From Desulfobacteraceae bacterium Eth-SRB2 (GTDB taxonomy: Bacteria > Desulfobacterota > Desulfobacteria > Desulfobacterales > UBA11574): 64,000 bases of DNA. Both the position numbers and the translations under genes were made by a program. The DNA is taken from assembly GCA_004193595.1 (NCBI GenBank), contig RPGQ01000001.1, positions 212,318 to 276,317 of the forward strand. The letters are read 5' to 3'. The notes below the pieces were generated by a model. The model had not been told where the DNA came from. It was given only the letters and a program-made list of their open reading frames with translations, and did no database searches. Of the stretch, positions 10,089 through 19,635 are shown in pieces (the stretch's first letter is position 1; the number at the start of each line of letters is the position of its first letter).

Positions 10089-10141
10089 TGAAAAATGATT
10101 TTGTTCCATAATCTCTTCATACAAGGTTTGTGTTTAATAAT

Positions 10142-10276
10142 AGCAATCTTTATGCCAGATAAAGCAATAAACAAACATGGATAACCATCTAAATTAACTG
10201 ATATTTAATTGACTGAGAGAAATTTTAACGGTGGAATGTGCGGATGTATATGTCAGGATTATTTACACAGTGTAAA
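10142..10276 (-). promoter_or_regulatory. Sigma-54 promoter and upstream palindrome of the DASS-kinase-receiver operon
   Basis: Minus strand 10157-10142 reads TGGCATAAAGATTGCT, a GG-N10-GC sigma-54 element. The perfect palindrome TTTACACTGTGTAAA lies at 10262-10276, 104 bp upstream, followed on the gene strand by the shared tail TAATCCTGACA. The leader to the GTG start is about 235 bases. Confidence 0.85.
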
Positions 10277-10324
10277 AAAAAGAAAATGGGTTCGCCATGC
10301 TTGGCTGGAAAGCGGAAAAAGGTT

Positions 10325-10771
10325 TTATGAGTCCTGAATAATTTCACTCGGCGATTTCATTATCTTCCGCATCCTGGCCACACGAATTTTTTCTTCCAGA
10401 TCCTTCCTTTTTTCAAAGGCTTGTTCTGCTTTCTGTATGATTTCATTGATGTCAGCGGGTTTCGTTAAATAATCGATAGCCCCCGATTTTAAACCGTCTA
10501 CTGCGGATTCCATGGTCGCGTGTCCTGTGAGCATGATAACCTCGGTCAATGGAAATCGCTTTTTAATTTCCTTTAAGGTAGCAATACCATCCATACCCGG
10601 CATTTTGACATCCAGAATAACCACATGGATGTTTTGAACTCTGATTTTTTCCAGGGCCTCTGCCCCGCTTGAGGCGGTCACAACATCATAACCTTTTTTT
10701 TCAAGCAATTTTTTCGCGGTAGACAAAAACCTTTCCTCATCATCTACCAACATCATTTTCATTTTTTTCAT
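10325..10771 (-). CDS. Receiver-only response regulator
   Basis: 148 residues: one receiver domain with D10-D11, phospho-acceptor D54 (VILDVKMPG), the switch residues LTGHA and TKPAD, and a charged helical tail (KIRVARMRKIM). No output domain. It follows the kinase at 11000-12688 and is probably its partner. The ribosome site GGGGAG precedes the ATG. An inverted-repeat element of about 136 bp sits between the two genes, unusual for a tight kinase-regulator pair. Confidence 0.9.
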   Translation of the reverse strand: MKKMKMMLVDDEERFLSTAKKLLEKKGYDVVTASSGAEALEKIRVQNIHVVILDVKMPGMDGIATLKEIKKRFPLTEVIMLTGHATMESAVDGLKSGAIDYLTKPADINEIIQKAEQAFEKRKDLEEKIRVARMRKIMKSPSEIIQDS

Positions 10772-10797
10772 AATGGGCTCCCCGTAACCTAGTTAGT

Positions 10798-10933
10798 ATC
10801 CATCCATAAACGGCATCTTTCGGCCCCCGGCGGCGTTCTCGCTCGTTTTCAATTCTCGAAATAGCGCGCTATGCCTGCGGTTGAAAACTCGCTCGGGCCT
10901 TGCCGGAAACCAAAATCTACCATTTATGGATGG
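10798..10933. repeat. Inverted-repeat element between kinase and receiver genes
   Basis: Outer arms CCATCCATAAA and TTTATGGATGG bound the element, with further inner pairing (TTTTCAA / TTGAAAA). It could fold as a long hairpin in the operon mRNA, or be a small non-autonomous element. No coding frame. Confidence 0.65.
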
Positions 10934-10999
10934 ACACCAGTTAAATGATCAAACGGTTAATGGTTTGATTATATAATTATCACCATCAAAGATGGTAAG

Positions 11000-12688
11000 T
11001 TAAACCGAGGCTGGCAGCAGTATGGTAAAGGTCGTTCCCACACCGACTTCACTGCTGACATCCATGGTTCCAAGCATGCTGCCGATAATTCCATAGCACA
11101 CCGAAAGACCCAACCCGGCGCCTTTTCCAACCGGTTTAGTGGTGAAAAACGGGGTAAAAATTTTATTTAAATTTTCAGGACTGATCCCGCAGCCATTGTC
11201 CTTAACCAATATTTCGACCGTGTTGTTTTCTCCCGGTCCGGCTTTGATCATCATTTTACCCCCTGACGTTCCATGTGTTTCAAGAATTGCATCCATTGCA
11301 TTGTTAAACAAATTCAGGATAACCTGCTGCAATTGAGTGGGATCTCCATGAACCGGATAAGTATTTTCCGCGATATCCTGCTCAATTGAAATTCCGTGTA
11401 CAATAGCCTTTTGAGCCACCATATCGACGATTTCCGGAATAAAATTTTGAAGGTCTAAATCTTGAGGTTTGGGCTCGTCCTGTCTGCCAAATTTTAAAAT
11501 CGCCCGGGTAATCTCGCCACAACGGAAAATCTGAAGTTTGATCTGATCCATGGAATCCTCAATTTCTGCCAAAGACTCGGATTCCTTTATCTGGCCTTTT
11601 TCTTTCATTTCCATCAGGAGCATCTCGACCAGAGAATGCTCGCCTTTCACGATCTGAAGAGGGTTGTTAATCTCATGGGCAAAACCGGCCGACATTTCAC
11701 CCAGTTCCACAAGTCGACTCATTCCGATGAGCTGCTGGTTCAAGCGGTCCTTTTCAATATCCATTTTTTCCATGCGCCCGACAATACGATTCGTGAGGTA
11801 AAATGCAACCACAAAGATCGCCGACCCGCCAACACCCATGATGAGAATAATCAGATAAGCTGCAGAAGTAAGTGCTTTGAATGCATCTGCTTTTTCCTGT
11901 CTGACCACCAGCAGCCACTTTTTATTCTGCAGCCAGGTGGTTGTGCACAGACATTTTTCTCCTTTTACATCCTTATTAATGATGGTTTCAATATGGGTAT
12001 TAGATAATGGATAATTGATGTTGTCCGGGCATTTATCCATCAATTTCCCGCCCGAGCGCGGTTCTGTCTGAAATAGGCCGTTGGCATTAAGGATATAGGC
12101 CTCTCCTGTTTTGCCAATGCGGATATTTTTTACGATATTATTAAATGTAACCGTATCTATGGTTGCGCGAATCACCCACTTTTTGCCCATCTTCTCTTGG
12201 GTAACGGCAATAACAAAATGGGGTATCTGCCGGTAACCTAAAAAAATATCGCTAATGTAATACCCATGTTTCATTACTACCTTGAACCAGTTTGCATCTT
12301 TATAAACCCTTGCCCTTAAATCGAAGGGTCCGTGATAGGCAACATGCACTCCGGCCTGGTTAAAGACTCCCAGATCAACAAAGGCGTGGGATTCTCTTTG
12401 TAAGTGATCAAACACGGTGTCAAGCTTTTCTGATTGACTGAGATCTTCGTATGTATAGGAATTAACAATAAAATTTAAATCGTGCTTCCGTTCCTTGAGA
12501 AAGGCCTCGATCATTTGCCGGTGGTCCTGGACAATCCTTTTCATGCTTGCAGTCGTACTGTTTTCTAATGACGTTTTGAAACAATAATAGCCGATGCCCA
12601 CTGCCAGCATGAACGGAATTAAAGGAACCAGGAGCATACTGTAAAAAATGACTCTCCTTAGTGTTGAAAAATGATCCGGCATCATCAT
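11000..12688 (-). CDS. Membrane sensor histidine kinase with Cache-type sensor
   Basis: 562 residues with the same plan as the kinase at 6536: a membrane segment near residues 13-33, a Cache-like periplasmic sensor, a second membrane segment at about 290-312, a HisKA domain with H338 in AGFAHEINNP, and an ATPase domain with FLNLFNNAMDA-like N box (read as VILNLFNNAMDA), DNGCGIS, FTPFFTTK and GAGLGLS. Its promoter is 60 bases upstream and its likely partner is the receiver at 10325-10771. No permease belongs to this operon, so it may act on one of the permeases encoded nearby. Confidence 0.92.
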   Translation of the reverse strand: MMMPDHFSTLRRVIFYSMLLVPLIPFMLAVGIGYYCFKTSLENSTTASMKRIVQDHRQMIEAFLKERKHDLNFIVNSYTYEDLSQSEKLDTVFDHLQRESHAFVDLGVFNQAGVHVAYHGPFDLRARVYKDANWFKVVMKHGYYISDIFLGYRQIPHFVIAVTQEKMGKKWVIRATIDTVTFNNIVKNIRIGKTGEAYILNANGLFQTEPRSGGKLMDKCPDNINYPLSNTHIETIINKDVKGEKCLCTTTWLQNKKWLLVVRQEKADAFKALTSAAYLIILIMGVGGSAIFVVAFYLTNRIVGRMEKMDIEKDRLNQQLIGMSRLVELGEMSAGFAHEINNPLQIVKGEHSLVEMLLMEMKEKGQIKESESLAEIEDSMDQIKLQIFRCGEITRAILKFGRQDEPKPQDLDLQNFIPEIVDMVAQKAIVHGISIEQDIAENTYPVHGDPTQLQQVILNLFNNAMDAILETHGTSGGKMMIKAGPGENNTVEILVKDNGCGISPENLNKIFTPFFTTKPVGKGAGLGLSVCYGIIGSMLGTMDVSSEVGVGTTFTILLPASV

Positions 12689-12747
12689 CCCCTCCCGGAA
12701 CGCATGCCTTTAGATTATTTTACATAGAGCAATCTGCATGTAAATAG

Positions 12748-12884
12748 TGCAATCGGCATGCCAAAAATAGCAACAAAGGAAAATACAGTTAATATTTTAG
12801 TATAATTGTATTTATATAATTAAGAAAATTTTTTAAGATAAGATTTGGCCGGCGGGTTTGTCAGGATTATTTACACATTGTAAA
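12748..12884 (-). promoter_or_regulatory. Sigma-54 promoter and upstream palindrome of the kinase-receiver operon
   Basis: Minus strand 12763-12748 reads TGGCATGCCGATTGCA, GG-N10-GC. The palindrome TTTACAATGTGTAAA is at 12870-12884, 106 bp upstream, with TAATCCTGACA after it. Confidence 0.85.
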
Positions 12885-12965
12885 AAAATGAAAAAAAGAT
12901 AAGAATAAAGTAGATATAACATTTTAGCCCGTAACTTCTCAATAAATTATGGATAACATCTCGTA

Positions 12966-14162
12966 ATGAAAGTTACTTTTGCCCTGCTCATCATCATCTT
13001 TCTGGCATTCAGCGGCTATCACCTCACCTTTCGACATTTCCGGCTGCCGCTTTTTGCCCGGATATTTTATCTTACCGGCACAGAGTTCCTTGTTTTGGGA
13101 CTCTTGCTCGGGCCCCAATTCCTGAACCTTGTGGACGCAGAAACGCAAAAAGGGCTGGCGCCTCTGACCGCTCTTTTACTTGGCTGGATCGGGCTGCTTT
13201 TCGGATTTCAATTTGAAATCAAAATGCTCCGGCGTTTTCCCCTGGAATTCTTTTTCGGGGCCGTTTTTGAGGGGTTAATGACCCTTGCCCTGGTATTTAT
13301 CGGCGTGTATCTGACCCTTGCAATCTGCGTTGATATTCCCGATTCTTTTATGATGGTGGTTGCCATTACTCTTGCAGCGGCCGGCGGTTGCACCGCCCAG
13401 ACCGGGCTTGCATTTCTTTCCCCGGATCAAATGGCCACACGTCAAAATACGGTGAAGCTCTTGAGGTTCATTTCGAGCATTGACGGTTTGATTCCCCTCC
13501 TTGTTTTCGGACTGTGCTTTTTCTACCATCCGTTAACGGGCCCAGGCGAATCATGGCCGGGAGGGCTCTGGCCGGGAATTCTAACCAGTCTTGGCGCCAG
13601 TTTCGGTCTGCTTCTGCTGTTTACCCTATTCATAAGCCACCGTCGTTTTCAACAGGAACTGATCCTGGTGGTTATCGGCATGACAATGCTTACCAGTGGT
13701 TTGGCCTCCTCACTGAATTTTTCTCCGCTCCTTACGAATTTTTTCGTGGGATTCTGGATCGTCAATCTGTCCAGGGATAAAGAAAGAATCTATCAAATTT
13801 TGATGACGGTTGAAAAACCCACGTATTTGCTGTTATTGGTTTTTCTGGGCGTATGCGTAAGGTTCGACTCAATAGGACTGGTTTTACTCGCGCTTGTCTA
13901 TTGCCTGTACAGAGTCTTTGGAAAATTTCTTGCGGGATTTTTAGTGACTCGCTTGAACACAGAGTTACGAAAATATCCCGGTCAACTGGGTTTCGGACTT
14001 CTTGCGCAAGGGGGACTTTCCCTGGCAATACTACTGGACTTTCAACAAGCATTTTCTTCCCGCATTTCAACGGCTGTCATCAGTTTTGCGATTCTTGCGG
14101 TAATTTATAATGAATTTCTGAGCTATTATTTCCTGGAACGCCTGTTTAAGAAAGGAGGCTAA
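12966..14162 (+). CDS. Cation:proton antiporter-like membrane protein
   Basis: 398 residues, almost all hydrophobic, with about 11-12 membrane segments in the arrangement of the CPA2/Kef-type sodium or potassium:proton exchangers. No C-terminal TrkA nucleotide-binding domain is present. The last base of its TAA stop is the A of the next gene's ATG, so it is translationally coupled to a second, distantly related antiporter. It is transcribed away from the kinase operon. Cation specificity cannot be inferred. The ribosome site before the ATG is weak. Confidence 0.75.
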   Translation: MKVTFALLIIIFLAFSGYHLTFRHFRLPLFARIFYLTGTEFLVLGLLLGPQFLNLVDAETQKGLAPLTALLLGWIGLLFGFQFEIKMLRRFPLEFFFGAVFEGLMTLALVFIGVYLTLAICVDIPDSFMMVVAITLAAAGGCTAQTGLAFLSPDQMATRQNTVKLLRFISSIDGLIPLLVFGLCFFYHPLTGPGESWPGGLWPGILTSLGASFGLLLLFTLFISHRRFQQELILVVIGMTMLTSGLASSLNFSPLLTNFFVGFWIVNLSRDKERIYQILMTVEKPTYLLLLVFLGVCVRFDSIGLVLLALVYCLYRVFGKFLAGFLVTRLNTELRKYPGQLGFGLLAQGGLSLAILLDFQQAFSSRISTAVISFAILAVIYNEFLSYYFLERLFKKGG

Positions 14163-15517
14163 TGGGCCGGTACAAGCAATATATCCCGGATCTGAAAATC
14201 TATGGCATCACCCTGTTTATGTTGGCCGGGTTTGCCTTCTGGATCAAGATCATCCACATAGAATCCGACTGGCAGCAAGCCGGGCTTACCACCTTTTCTT
14301 TAGGCTTTATATTGCTGGCCGCCTATATGACGGCACAGATTCTAAAGATCGCCGGATTACCGCTGATCAGCGGATATATATTTGTGGGAATCCTTGCAGG
14401 CCCTCACATAAGCGGGTTTCTCACCCATGACATGGTCGTCAGGCTGCGGCTTGCGGATGATCTCGCACTGAGCTTCATCGCATTGACTGCAGGAGGAACC
14501 CTTGAACTGCAATTTCTCAGAAAACGGGGCAAGGCTATACTCATAAATATCTTCCTGCAAACCCTGTTTGCATTTGCACTGGTATTTCTTTCCTTTTTTT
14601 TCATGAGTAACCGTTTGAACCTTATGCCCGATCTAACCGAACCTCAGATAATGGTACTGGCCTGTCTGCTGGGTGTCATCGCGGTGGCGCGTTCCCCGTC
14701 GTCCGCCATCGCAATTATCAATGAATGCCGGGCTGCCGGAGTGTTTACTACAACCGTTCTTGGCGTTACCGTGGCTATAGACGTGCTGATTATCGTCTTC
14801 TTTACCCTGGCCATGACCGTGTCGGAAATAATCCTGGGCGCCTGCACTGGTGTAGATTTCCGGATGGTCACCGTCTTAACCCTGGCGGTAGCGGGGTCAC
14901 TCGGCCTGGGGATCGTGCTTGGAAAAGGTATTTCCTTATATATTTCAAAGGTGGGTCACGATCTTTCCCTGTTTCTCCTGTTTTTTGCCTTCTCCGTATT
15001 TAAGGCTTCCATTTGGTTTAATCAGTTCATGGAGGCCCATTTTGCTATCTCGCTCCATCTGGAACCCCTGCTGATTTGCATCAGTGCGGGATTTACGGTT
15101 CAAAATTTCAGCAAATACGGCTACATTTTCATGGAAGCCATGGAGCGTTTTGCACTGCCTATCTTTGTGATTTTCTTTTCACTGGCAGGGGCGTCGCTCA
15201 ATCTTGATGCGCTGCGTATGACGTGGCCTTTGGCAGCATTTCTGTTTATAATCCGGACCATGGGTATTTTTGGATCCACATGGTTTGCAGGTATTCTTAA
15301 CCGGGACCCCCCTCAACACAGACGGATTGCCTGGATGGCATACATTACTCAGGCAGGAGTGGCCATTGGTTTGGCCCAACTGGCGCAACGCCGATTCCCT
15401 GAACTCGGGGATTATCTGACAACACTGGTACTCGCGGTAATCACAATTAATCAGGTGGTGGGACCCATAACATTCAAAATAGCCCTGAAAAGAGCAGGCG
15501 AGATCAAACAAGAGTAA
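14162..15517 (+). CDS. Cation:proton antiporter-like membrane protein
   Basis: 451 residues with about 12-13 membrane segments, also of the CPA2-like exchanger fold (GLPLISGYIFVGILAGP resembles the conserved early helix). GGAGG lies five bases before the ATG, inside the end of the preceding gene. The pair is coupled and could form a heteromer, or one could regulate the other. The neighbours on the opposite strand encode EIIA-like and PII-like proteins, families that often modulate transport, but no direct link is shown by the sequence. Confidence 0.8.
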   Translation: MGRYKQYIPDLKIYGITLFMLAGFAFWIKIIHIESDWQQAGLTTFSLGFILLAAYMTAQILKIAGLPLISGYIFVGILAGPHISGFLTHDMVVRLRLADDLALSFIALTAGGTLELQFLRKRGKAILINIFLQTLFAFALVFLSFFFMSNRLNLMPDLTEPQIMVLACLLGVIAVARSPSSAIAIINECRAAGVFTTTVLGVTVAIDVLIIVFFTLAMTVSEIILGACTGVDFRMVTVLTLAVAGSLGLGIVLGKGISLYISKVGHDLSLFLLFFAFSVFKASIWFNQFMEAHFAISLHLEPLLICISAGFTVQNFSKYGYIFMEAMERFALPIFVIFFSLAGASLNLDALRMTWPLAAFLFIIRTMGIFGSTWFAGILNRDPPQHRRIAWMAYITQAGVAIGLAQLAQRRFPELGDYLTTLVLAVITINQVVGPITFKIALKRAGEIKQE

Positions 15518-15522
15518 AGCCA

Positions 15523-15939
15523 TCAACCCGAAGCTTTCCTGATTTTTTCTTTCAACGGCTTACCGAGTTTTTTTTCCATATGGTTTAGATGCTCCATCGG
15601 ATCAACCCCCTGACCCAGTCGTCCAAAGGCTTTAATGGGGGCAATGAAATATACCCCCTGGTGAGGTTTTCCGGTTTGGGCACAAATCATTTCAAGGTAG
15701 GCAACCGCCTTGTCAAGAGTCTCCCGGTTTTCAATGGCCGTAAAAAGGGTTTTATTGTGGATCGTTCCACCGCTGGTGAGAGACCGAAAACCGGCAAAAA
15801 TAGGAATGTGATAGCTTATCAATTGAATCAGGTCGGTGGTTTCCGCCACTGTTGCACCGGTAATGCCGATATCCAGCCAACCGGTAATAAGCTGATCCAG
15901 CAGTTCTTCATTGTTAATTACGACAATCAAAAGGTACAC
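15523..15939 (-). CDS. PII-like regulatory protein
   Basis: 138 residues. The N-terminal 100 residues have the alternating strand-helix pattern and the MYLLIVVINNEELLDQLI start seen in PII-like (DUF190/CutA/PII-superfamily) proteins. A charged tail follows (EKKLGKPLKEKIRKAS). I chose a GTG start. It ends 5 bases from the stop of the antiporter pair, tail to tail, and follows the EIIA-like gene in the same direction. PII-like proteins bind adenylates or other effectors and tune transporters or enzymes; a role with the antiporters is inference from position. Confidence 0.6.
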   Translation of the reverse strand: MYLLIVVINNEELLDQLITGWLDIGITGATVAETTDLIQLISYHIPIFAGFRSLTSGGTIHNKTLFTAIENRETLDKAVAYLEMICAQTGKPHQGVYFIAPIKAFGRLGQGVDPMEHLNHMEKKLGKPLKEKIRKASG

Positions 15940-15966
15940 CGGTCATCCCTTGAGTTTTAAAAACGA

Positions 15967-16437
15967 TTAATGAAAGGCAATTTCTTCTTCAATGCGTTTG
16001 ATCCCTTGCCAAAGGTCGTTTGCATTTTGTGTCTGTCTAACAAAATCCAAAAATTCGCCTCTCTTGCAAAGCCGGGAAATCCCGGCAAGTATTTGAAGAT
16101 GCAAGTGAGTCTGGTTCTCGGGCACTACAAGCGCCAAAATGATATCCACGGGCAATCTGTCCAAGGCTTCAAAATCAATGGAATCGGCAAGGCGAATCAA
16201 AAGCACTGCAGGATCACGGGCTTCCCCGCTGACGGCGTGCGGAATGCCAATGCCCTTCCCGATACCCGTGGACATGGTTTCCTCCCGTTCCATCAAGCTG
16301 TCATAAAGCAACCGGGAATGGGTCACCACACCGTCCCGAGCAAAAGTATCCGCCACAAAGCCAATGACCTCATCTTTGTCCTTTAGATAAACATTTAAAA
16401 AAATATGTCCGGCACTGAGACGTTTATAGATTTTCAT
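15967..16437 (-). CDS. PTS EIIA (PtsN-like) domain protein
   Basis: 156 residues of a single EIIA type-2 domain. The phospho-acceptor histidine lies in GIGIPHAVSG, with the usual preceding REETMSTGIG. PtsN-like proteins carry a regulatory phosphate from the nitrogen phosphotransferase chain and control potassium transport and other targets in proteobacteria. No EI, HPr or sugar permease gene is nearby. It is followed by the PII-like gene after 27 bases, forming a two-gene regulatory operon opposite the antiporters. Confidence 0.88.
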   Translation of the reverse strand: MKIYKRLSAGHIFLNVYLKDKDEVIGFVADTFARDGVVTHSRLLYDSLMEREETMSTGIGKGIGIPHAVSGEARDPAVLLIRLADSIDFEALDRLPVDIILALVVPENQTHLHLQILAGISRLCKRGEFLDFVRQTQNANDLWQGIKRIEEEIAFH

Positions 16438-16841
16438 GCGAGTAACCAGCCGAAACAGGGATAAGTCCTTAGTCGCTTATTTGTAAAATTTGTGTATTTT
16501 GTGGCAAAACTTTTTCCATTCTGCCACTAAGTACATGTATTCGTAAATACGGTCACGTATTTATACCTTGGTTTATTCATTCTATTTATGCAAAACTTTT
16601 GGACTTCACCTTATACGGAATAGTGACCATACAAAAATACGTCATCGTATTTATGAATTAGAGCACTTAGGCATCAAGGTACGAAGAAAGAATCATAAAT
16701 ATATCCTTTGTGTCTTAGTGCCTTTGTGGCGAATATTTCTGGTTCCGGCTTTTTCAGGTTAGGTCATATTTATTTTTTTTGCCAGCTCTTTTTTTATTAT
16801 CAAAATAAGGATGCGGATTCAAACCCGTCAAGATTTTATTT
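16438..16841. other. Intergenic region, no gene
   Basis: AT-rich, with no convincing coding frame. An imperfect inverted repeat (TATTCGTAAATACG at 16538-16551 and its near complement at 16646-16658) encloses about 95 bases. No terminator with a clear T-run was found. Confidence 0.5.
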
Positions 16842-19436
16842 TTAGTTGAGAATTGTCTGAATGTCATTATCGATTTTTGATCGATAATGATTCAGGGCGG
16901 CAGTATTGGCCATGATCATATCGAGTTGACGGGTATGAAGCGTCAGGTAACCCAGAATTGCAAGGTAATTTTTCATAAAATCTATTTTATGACCCTCCAC
17001 GCGGGCAATCAGATTGTCCTCATTGATTTTGACTCTGAAACCATGTTTTTCCAATATATCTCCGATAAAATGTACTCGTTTAAGCCGTCTGTGATAGTCT
17101 GCAGCACCTCCCTTAAATTGGAAGCTTGTGTAATTTTCAATGGATCGCTCACTGACCAGAGCCTCCATAATGGAAAAGTGATAACCGAGCCTGGAACTTA
17201 AGCTGCAATAATTTTTCGAGATCATAAAATAGTTATGTTCGGAATAGGCTGAACGAACACCAAGGGTTAAGGCCCTGTTTGTGGTTGACTGAAACATGAC
17301 AGATATGAGTCCCTTGCCGTCAATTGCGGGCGGGCCGTCCCAGGGAATAGCCGTGAACCCGTCCCAGAAGGCCAGCATGGGAATAGAGACAATATTTTTG
17401 AGTGTAACATACTTTCCCTCCACTTCTTCTTTAAATCCGTCATCCAGATTTAATACCCACCACTGCATGGGCACATTATAATAAAGTTGTTTGCTTGATT
17501 TTTCGGAAAAATTGTGTTCCTTGCCAAAATTGAACATCTCCTGAACAGATTTTTCATGGATAAACCGGGTAATATCATGGAAAGTTTTGCAGTTGGACGG
17601 ATTAAAATCAGGAGAATCCGGGTTGAGCAAGTTTAAGGGTAAAATAAGGCTGCTTACCTGCTTTAGATTTTCATAAACCGGGCTTCCGTGCATAAGGTTT
17701 TTCTTTTTCTCGGACTTTATCAGCAATGACTCGATTTTCCCCTGATATATTACCCGAGAATCGGCATCAACGGTCACCATTTCTCCATGGCTCAAACGAT
17801 CTACAGCACCGGACACCCCAAAGAGTGCCGGGACTCCGAACTCCCTTGCCATGCTGGCAAGGTGTCCTGCAAAACCGCCCTGCTCGGTAACCACGGCAGA
17901 GGATCGATTTAAGAGGGAGGCCCATCTGGGGAGTGCCTGCCGTGTAACAAGGATATCACCCTCGGGAAATCGCAGCATATCTATTCCTTTTTCAACCACA
18001 TAAACTGCCCCGAAGGCTGCGCCGCGGCTTGCGGTAACCCCTCCTCGGGTAATCACGACCTCACGATCTGCTTCCATCGCCAATTCAGGAATATCTCTTT
18101 TTTCCATCTCCATTTGCTGCAATGGCCGGCATTGCAAGATATAAACCGCGCCATCCTGGGCAATAGCCCATTCAATGTCTTGGGGCCCTGCATAATATTC
18201 TTCAATCTTAACCGCAAGTTTTGCCAAATCTAATGCCTGATTTTTATCAATGGCGGCCAGATTTCCGGTTTTTCCGGTCAACTCCATCCGGCACACGCCT
18301 TCTTCGGGAAAGCAGATAAATTTTCTTTTCTTGGTTTTTATATCTTCACGAATAATTTCCATGGGGGCTTTTCTTGAAACAACAACAAGGTCACAGGCAT
18401 CACTGCCGTCAACAACAGACTTGGGCAATCCCCATGCAGCGTTTATAAAAATCGAATCATCCCTCATATCAACGGGATTACGTGAATACATGACACCACC
18501 TGCAACAGCATCCACCATGGCCATGCATCCCACACACATGGAAATATCTTCATCCTTAAATCCCCTGTTCAATCGGTAGGTGACGGCCTGAAGAGAGTAT
18601 TTACTTGCAATAACTTCCTTATACGCCTGGAAAATGCTTTCAATACTTACGTTTAATTCACTCCTGTATTGACCCGCAAATGAGCTCTCAAGTGTATCTT
18701 CCCACAGAGCGCTGCTTCGCAGGGCCAGAGTTGTCCGATCCCCGGTTTCTGATGTAACGTGTTTCCATGCCTGCATAATAGAAACGGCCAGATCATCCGG
18801 AATAGCGGATGCTATAATAAGCTGCTGAATTTCTGAACTTAAGGTGTAAAGCCTTTCCATATTGTCCACTTCGGCGGACTGAAAGCGCCTGTCTATTTCC
18901 GCCTGCAAATCGTTTTCCCTGATAAATCTTTCATAGGCGGCCGCTGTAATAACAAATCCTCCGGGAACTTTGATCTGAAGCCTGTTTTTTATTTCTCCTA
19001 AATTAGCCATCTTACTTCCCACAAGATCGGTCATTTCCTTATTTACAGTATCAAGGGATAAAATAAGTCTTTCATCTTCCATGGATTTCTTCTGTGATAG
19101 CAAAAGGTCTATATATTGCTGGATATTATTGAACCGGTCATTAAGCTTTCCGTACTTGCCCGGGGCGAGCTTTTCTATATTTTTTATCATATTAAAGATA
19201 TTGACAGATACAGCCGTGCAACTGGACCTGACAAAGGACATGCCAAAGGGTTGTTTGCCCTGAAGGGCTCTCTCAATATCGGCCATAATTTCAAGCGTTC
19301 TGTTGTTGGCATTTAATAGGAGCTTGAAACTGTGATACCTATCCTTAAATGCAATTCGAAGCTCTTTTACATCAGCAGCATCCAGTTTTGGCTTCTTTAT
19401 AAAAAGCTTTTTAAAACCATTAATCAGTTTGCCCAT
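16842..19436 (-). CDS. PEP/pyruvate-binding domain protein (dikinase-like)
   Basis: 864 residues. After about 125 helical residues comes an ATP-grasp PPDK_N/PEP-synthase domain (about 130-460; LVGSKMANLGEIK, then SSALWEDTLESSFAGQY, then DIEWAI). A phosphohistidine swivel domain follows (about 480-570), where the expected TGG-TSHAA motif reads TEQGGFAGHLASMAREFG with the histidine kept. The TIM-barrel PEP-binding domain of true PEP synthases and PPDK is missing; about 290 C-terminal residues of another kind replace it. It may transfer phosphate from ATP to an unusual acceptor. It is a single gene, and no shared sigma-54 element was found before it. Confidence 0.78.
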   Translation of the reverse strand: MGKLINGFKKLFIKKPKLDAADVKELRIAFKDRYHSFKLLLNANNRTLEIMADIERALQGKQPFGMSFVRSSCTAVSVNIFNMIKNIEKLAPGKYGKLNDRFNNIQQYIDLLLSQKKSMEDERLILSLDTVNKEMTDLVGSKMANLGEIKNRLQIKVPGGFVITAAAYERFIRENDLQAEIDRRFQSAEVDNMERLYTLSSEIQQLIIASAIPDDLAVSIMQAWKHVTSETGDRTTLALRSSALWEDTLESSFAGQYRSELNVSIESIFQAYKEVIASKYSLQAVTYRLNRGFKDEDISMCVGCMAMVDAVAGGVMYSRNPVDMRDDSIFINAAWGLPKSVVDGSDACDLVVVSRKAPMEIIREDIKTKKRKFICFPEEGVCRMELTGKTGNLAAIDKNQALDLAKLAVKIEEYYAGPQDIEWAIAQDGAVYILQCRPLQQMEMEKRDIPELAMEADREVVITRGGVTASRGAAFGAVYVVEKGIDMLRFPEGDILVTRQALPRWASLLNRSSAVVTEQGGFAGHLASMAREFGVPALFGVSGAVDRLSHGEMVTVDADSRVIYQGKIESLLIKSEKKKNLMHGSPVYENLKQVSSLILPLNLLNPDSPDFNPSNCKTFHDITRFIHEKSVQEMFNFGKEHNFSEKSSKQLYYNVPMQWWVLNLDDGFKEEVEGKYVTLKNIVSIPMLAFWDGFTAIPWDGPPAIDGKGLISVMFQSTTNRALTLGVRSAYSEHNYFMISKNYCSLSSRLGYHFSIMEALVSERSIENYTSFQFKGGAADYHRRLKRVHFIGDILEKHGFRVKINEDNLIARVEGHKIDFMKNYLAILGYLTLHTRQLDMIMANTAALNHYRSKIDNDIQTILN

Positions 19437-19635
19437 AACATTAACCGGTTACGAGAATAATCAAAGCCGGGACCTTAAGATTCAGCATCCCCTATAATTT
19501 ATTGAAAAATTACGATCTTTTCTATTAAGATATAAGAAAAAAAGGCTAAAAGCAAGATGGAACCCAAGCCTGCCTTCAGCCTTTTTAAAGCGGTAGAGCC
19601 GCATTTTGTTCTATAGCATTGCCAACGAATTGTAT

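Noticed and set aside
9915..10124. 69-codon frame upstream of the DASS gene
   Set aside because: It is made of a dispersed repeat and the control region of the operon, and has no coding character.
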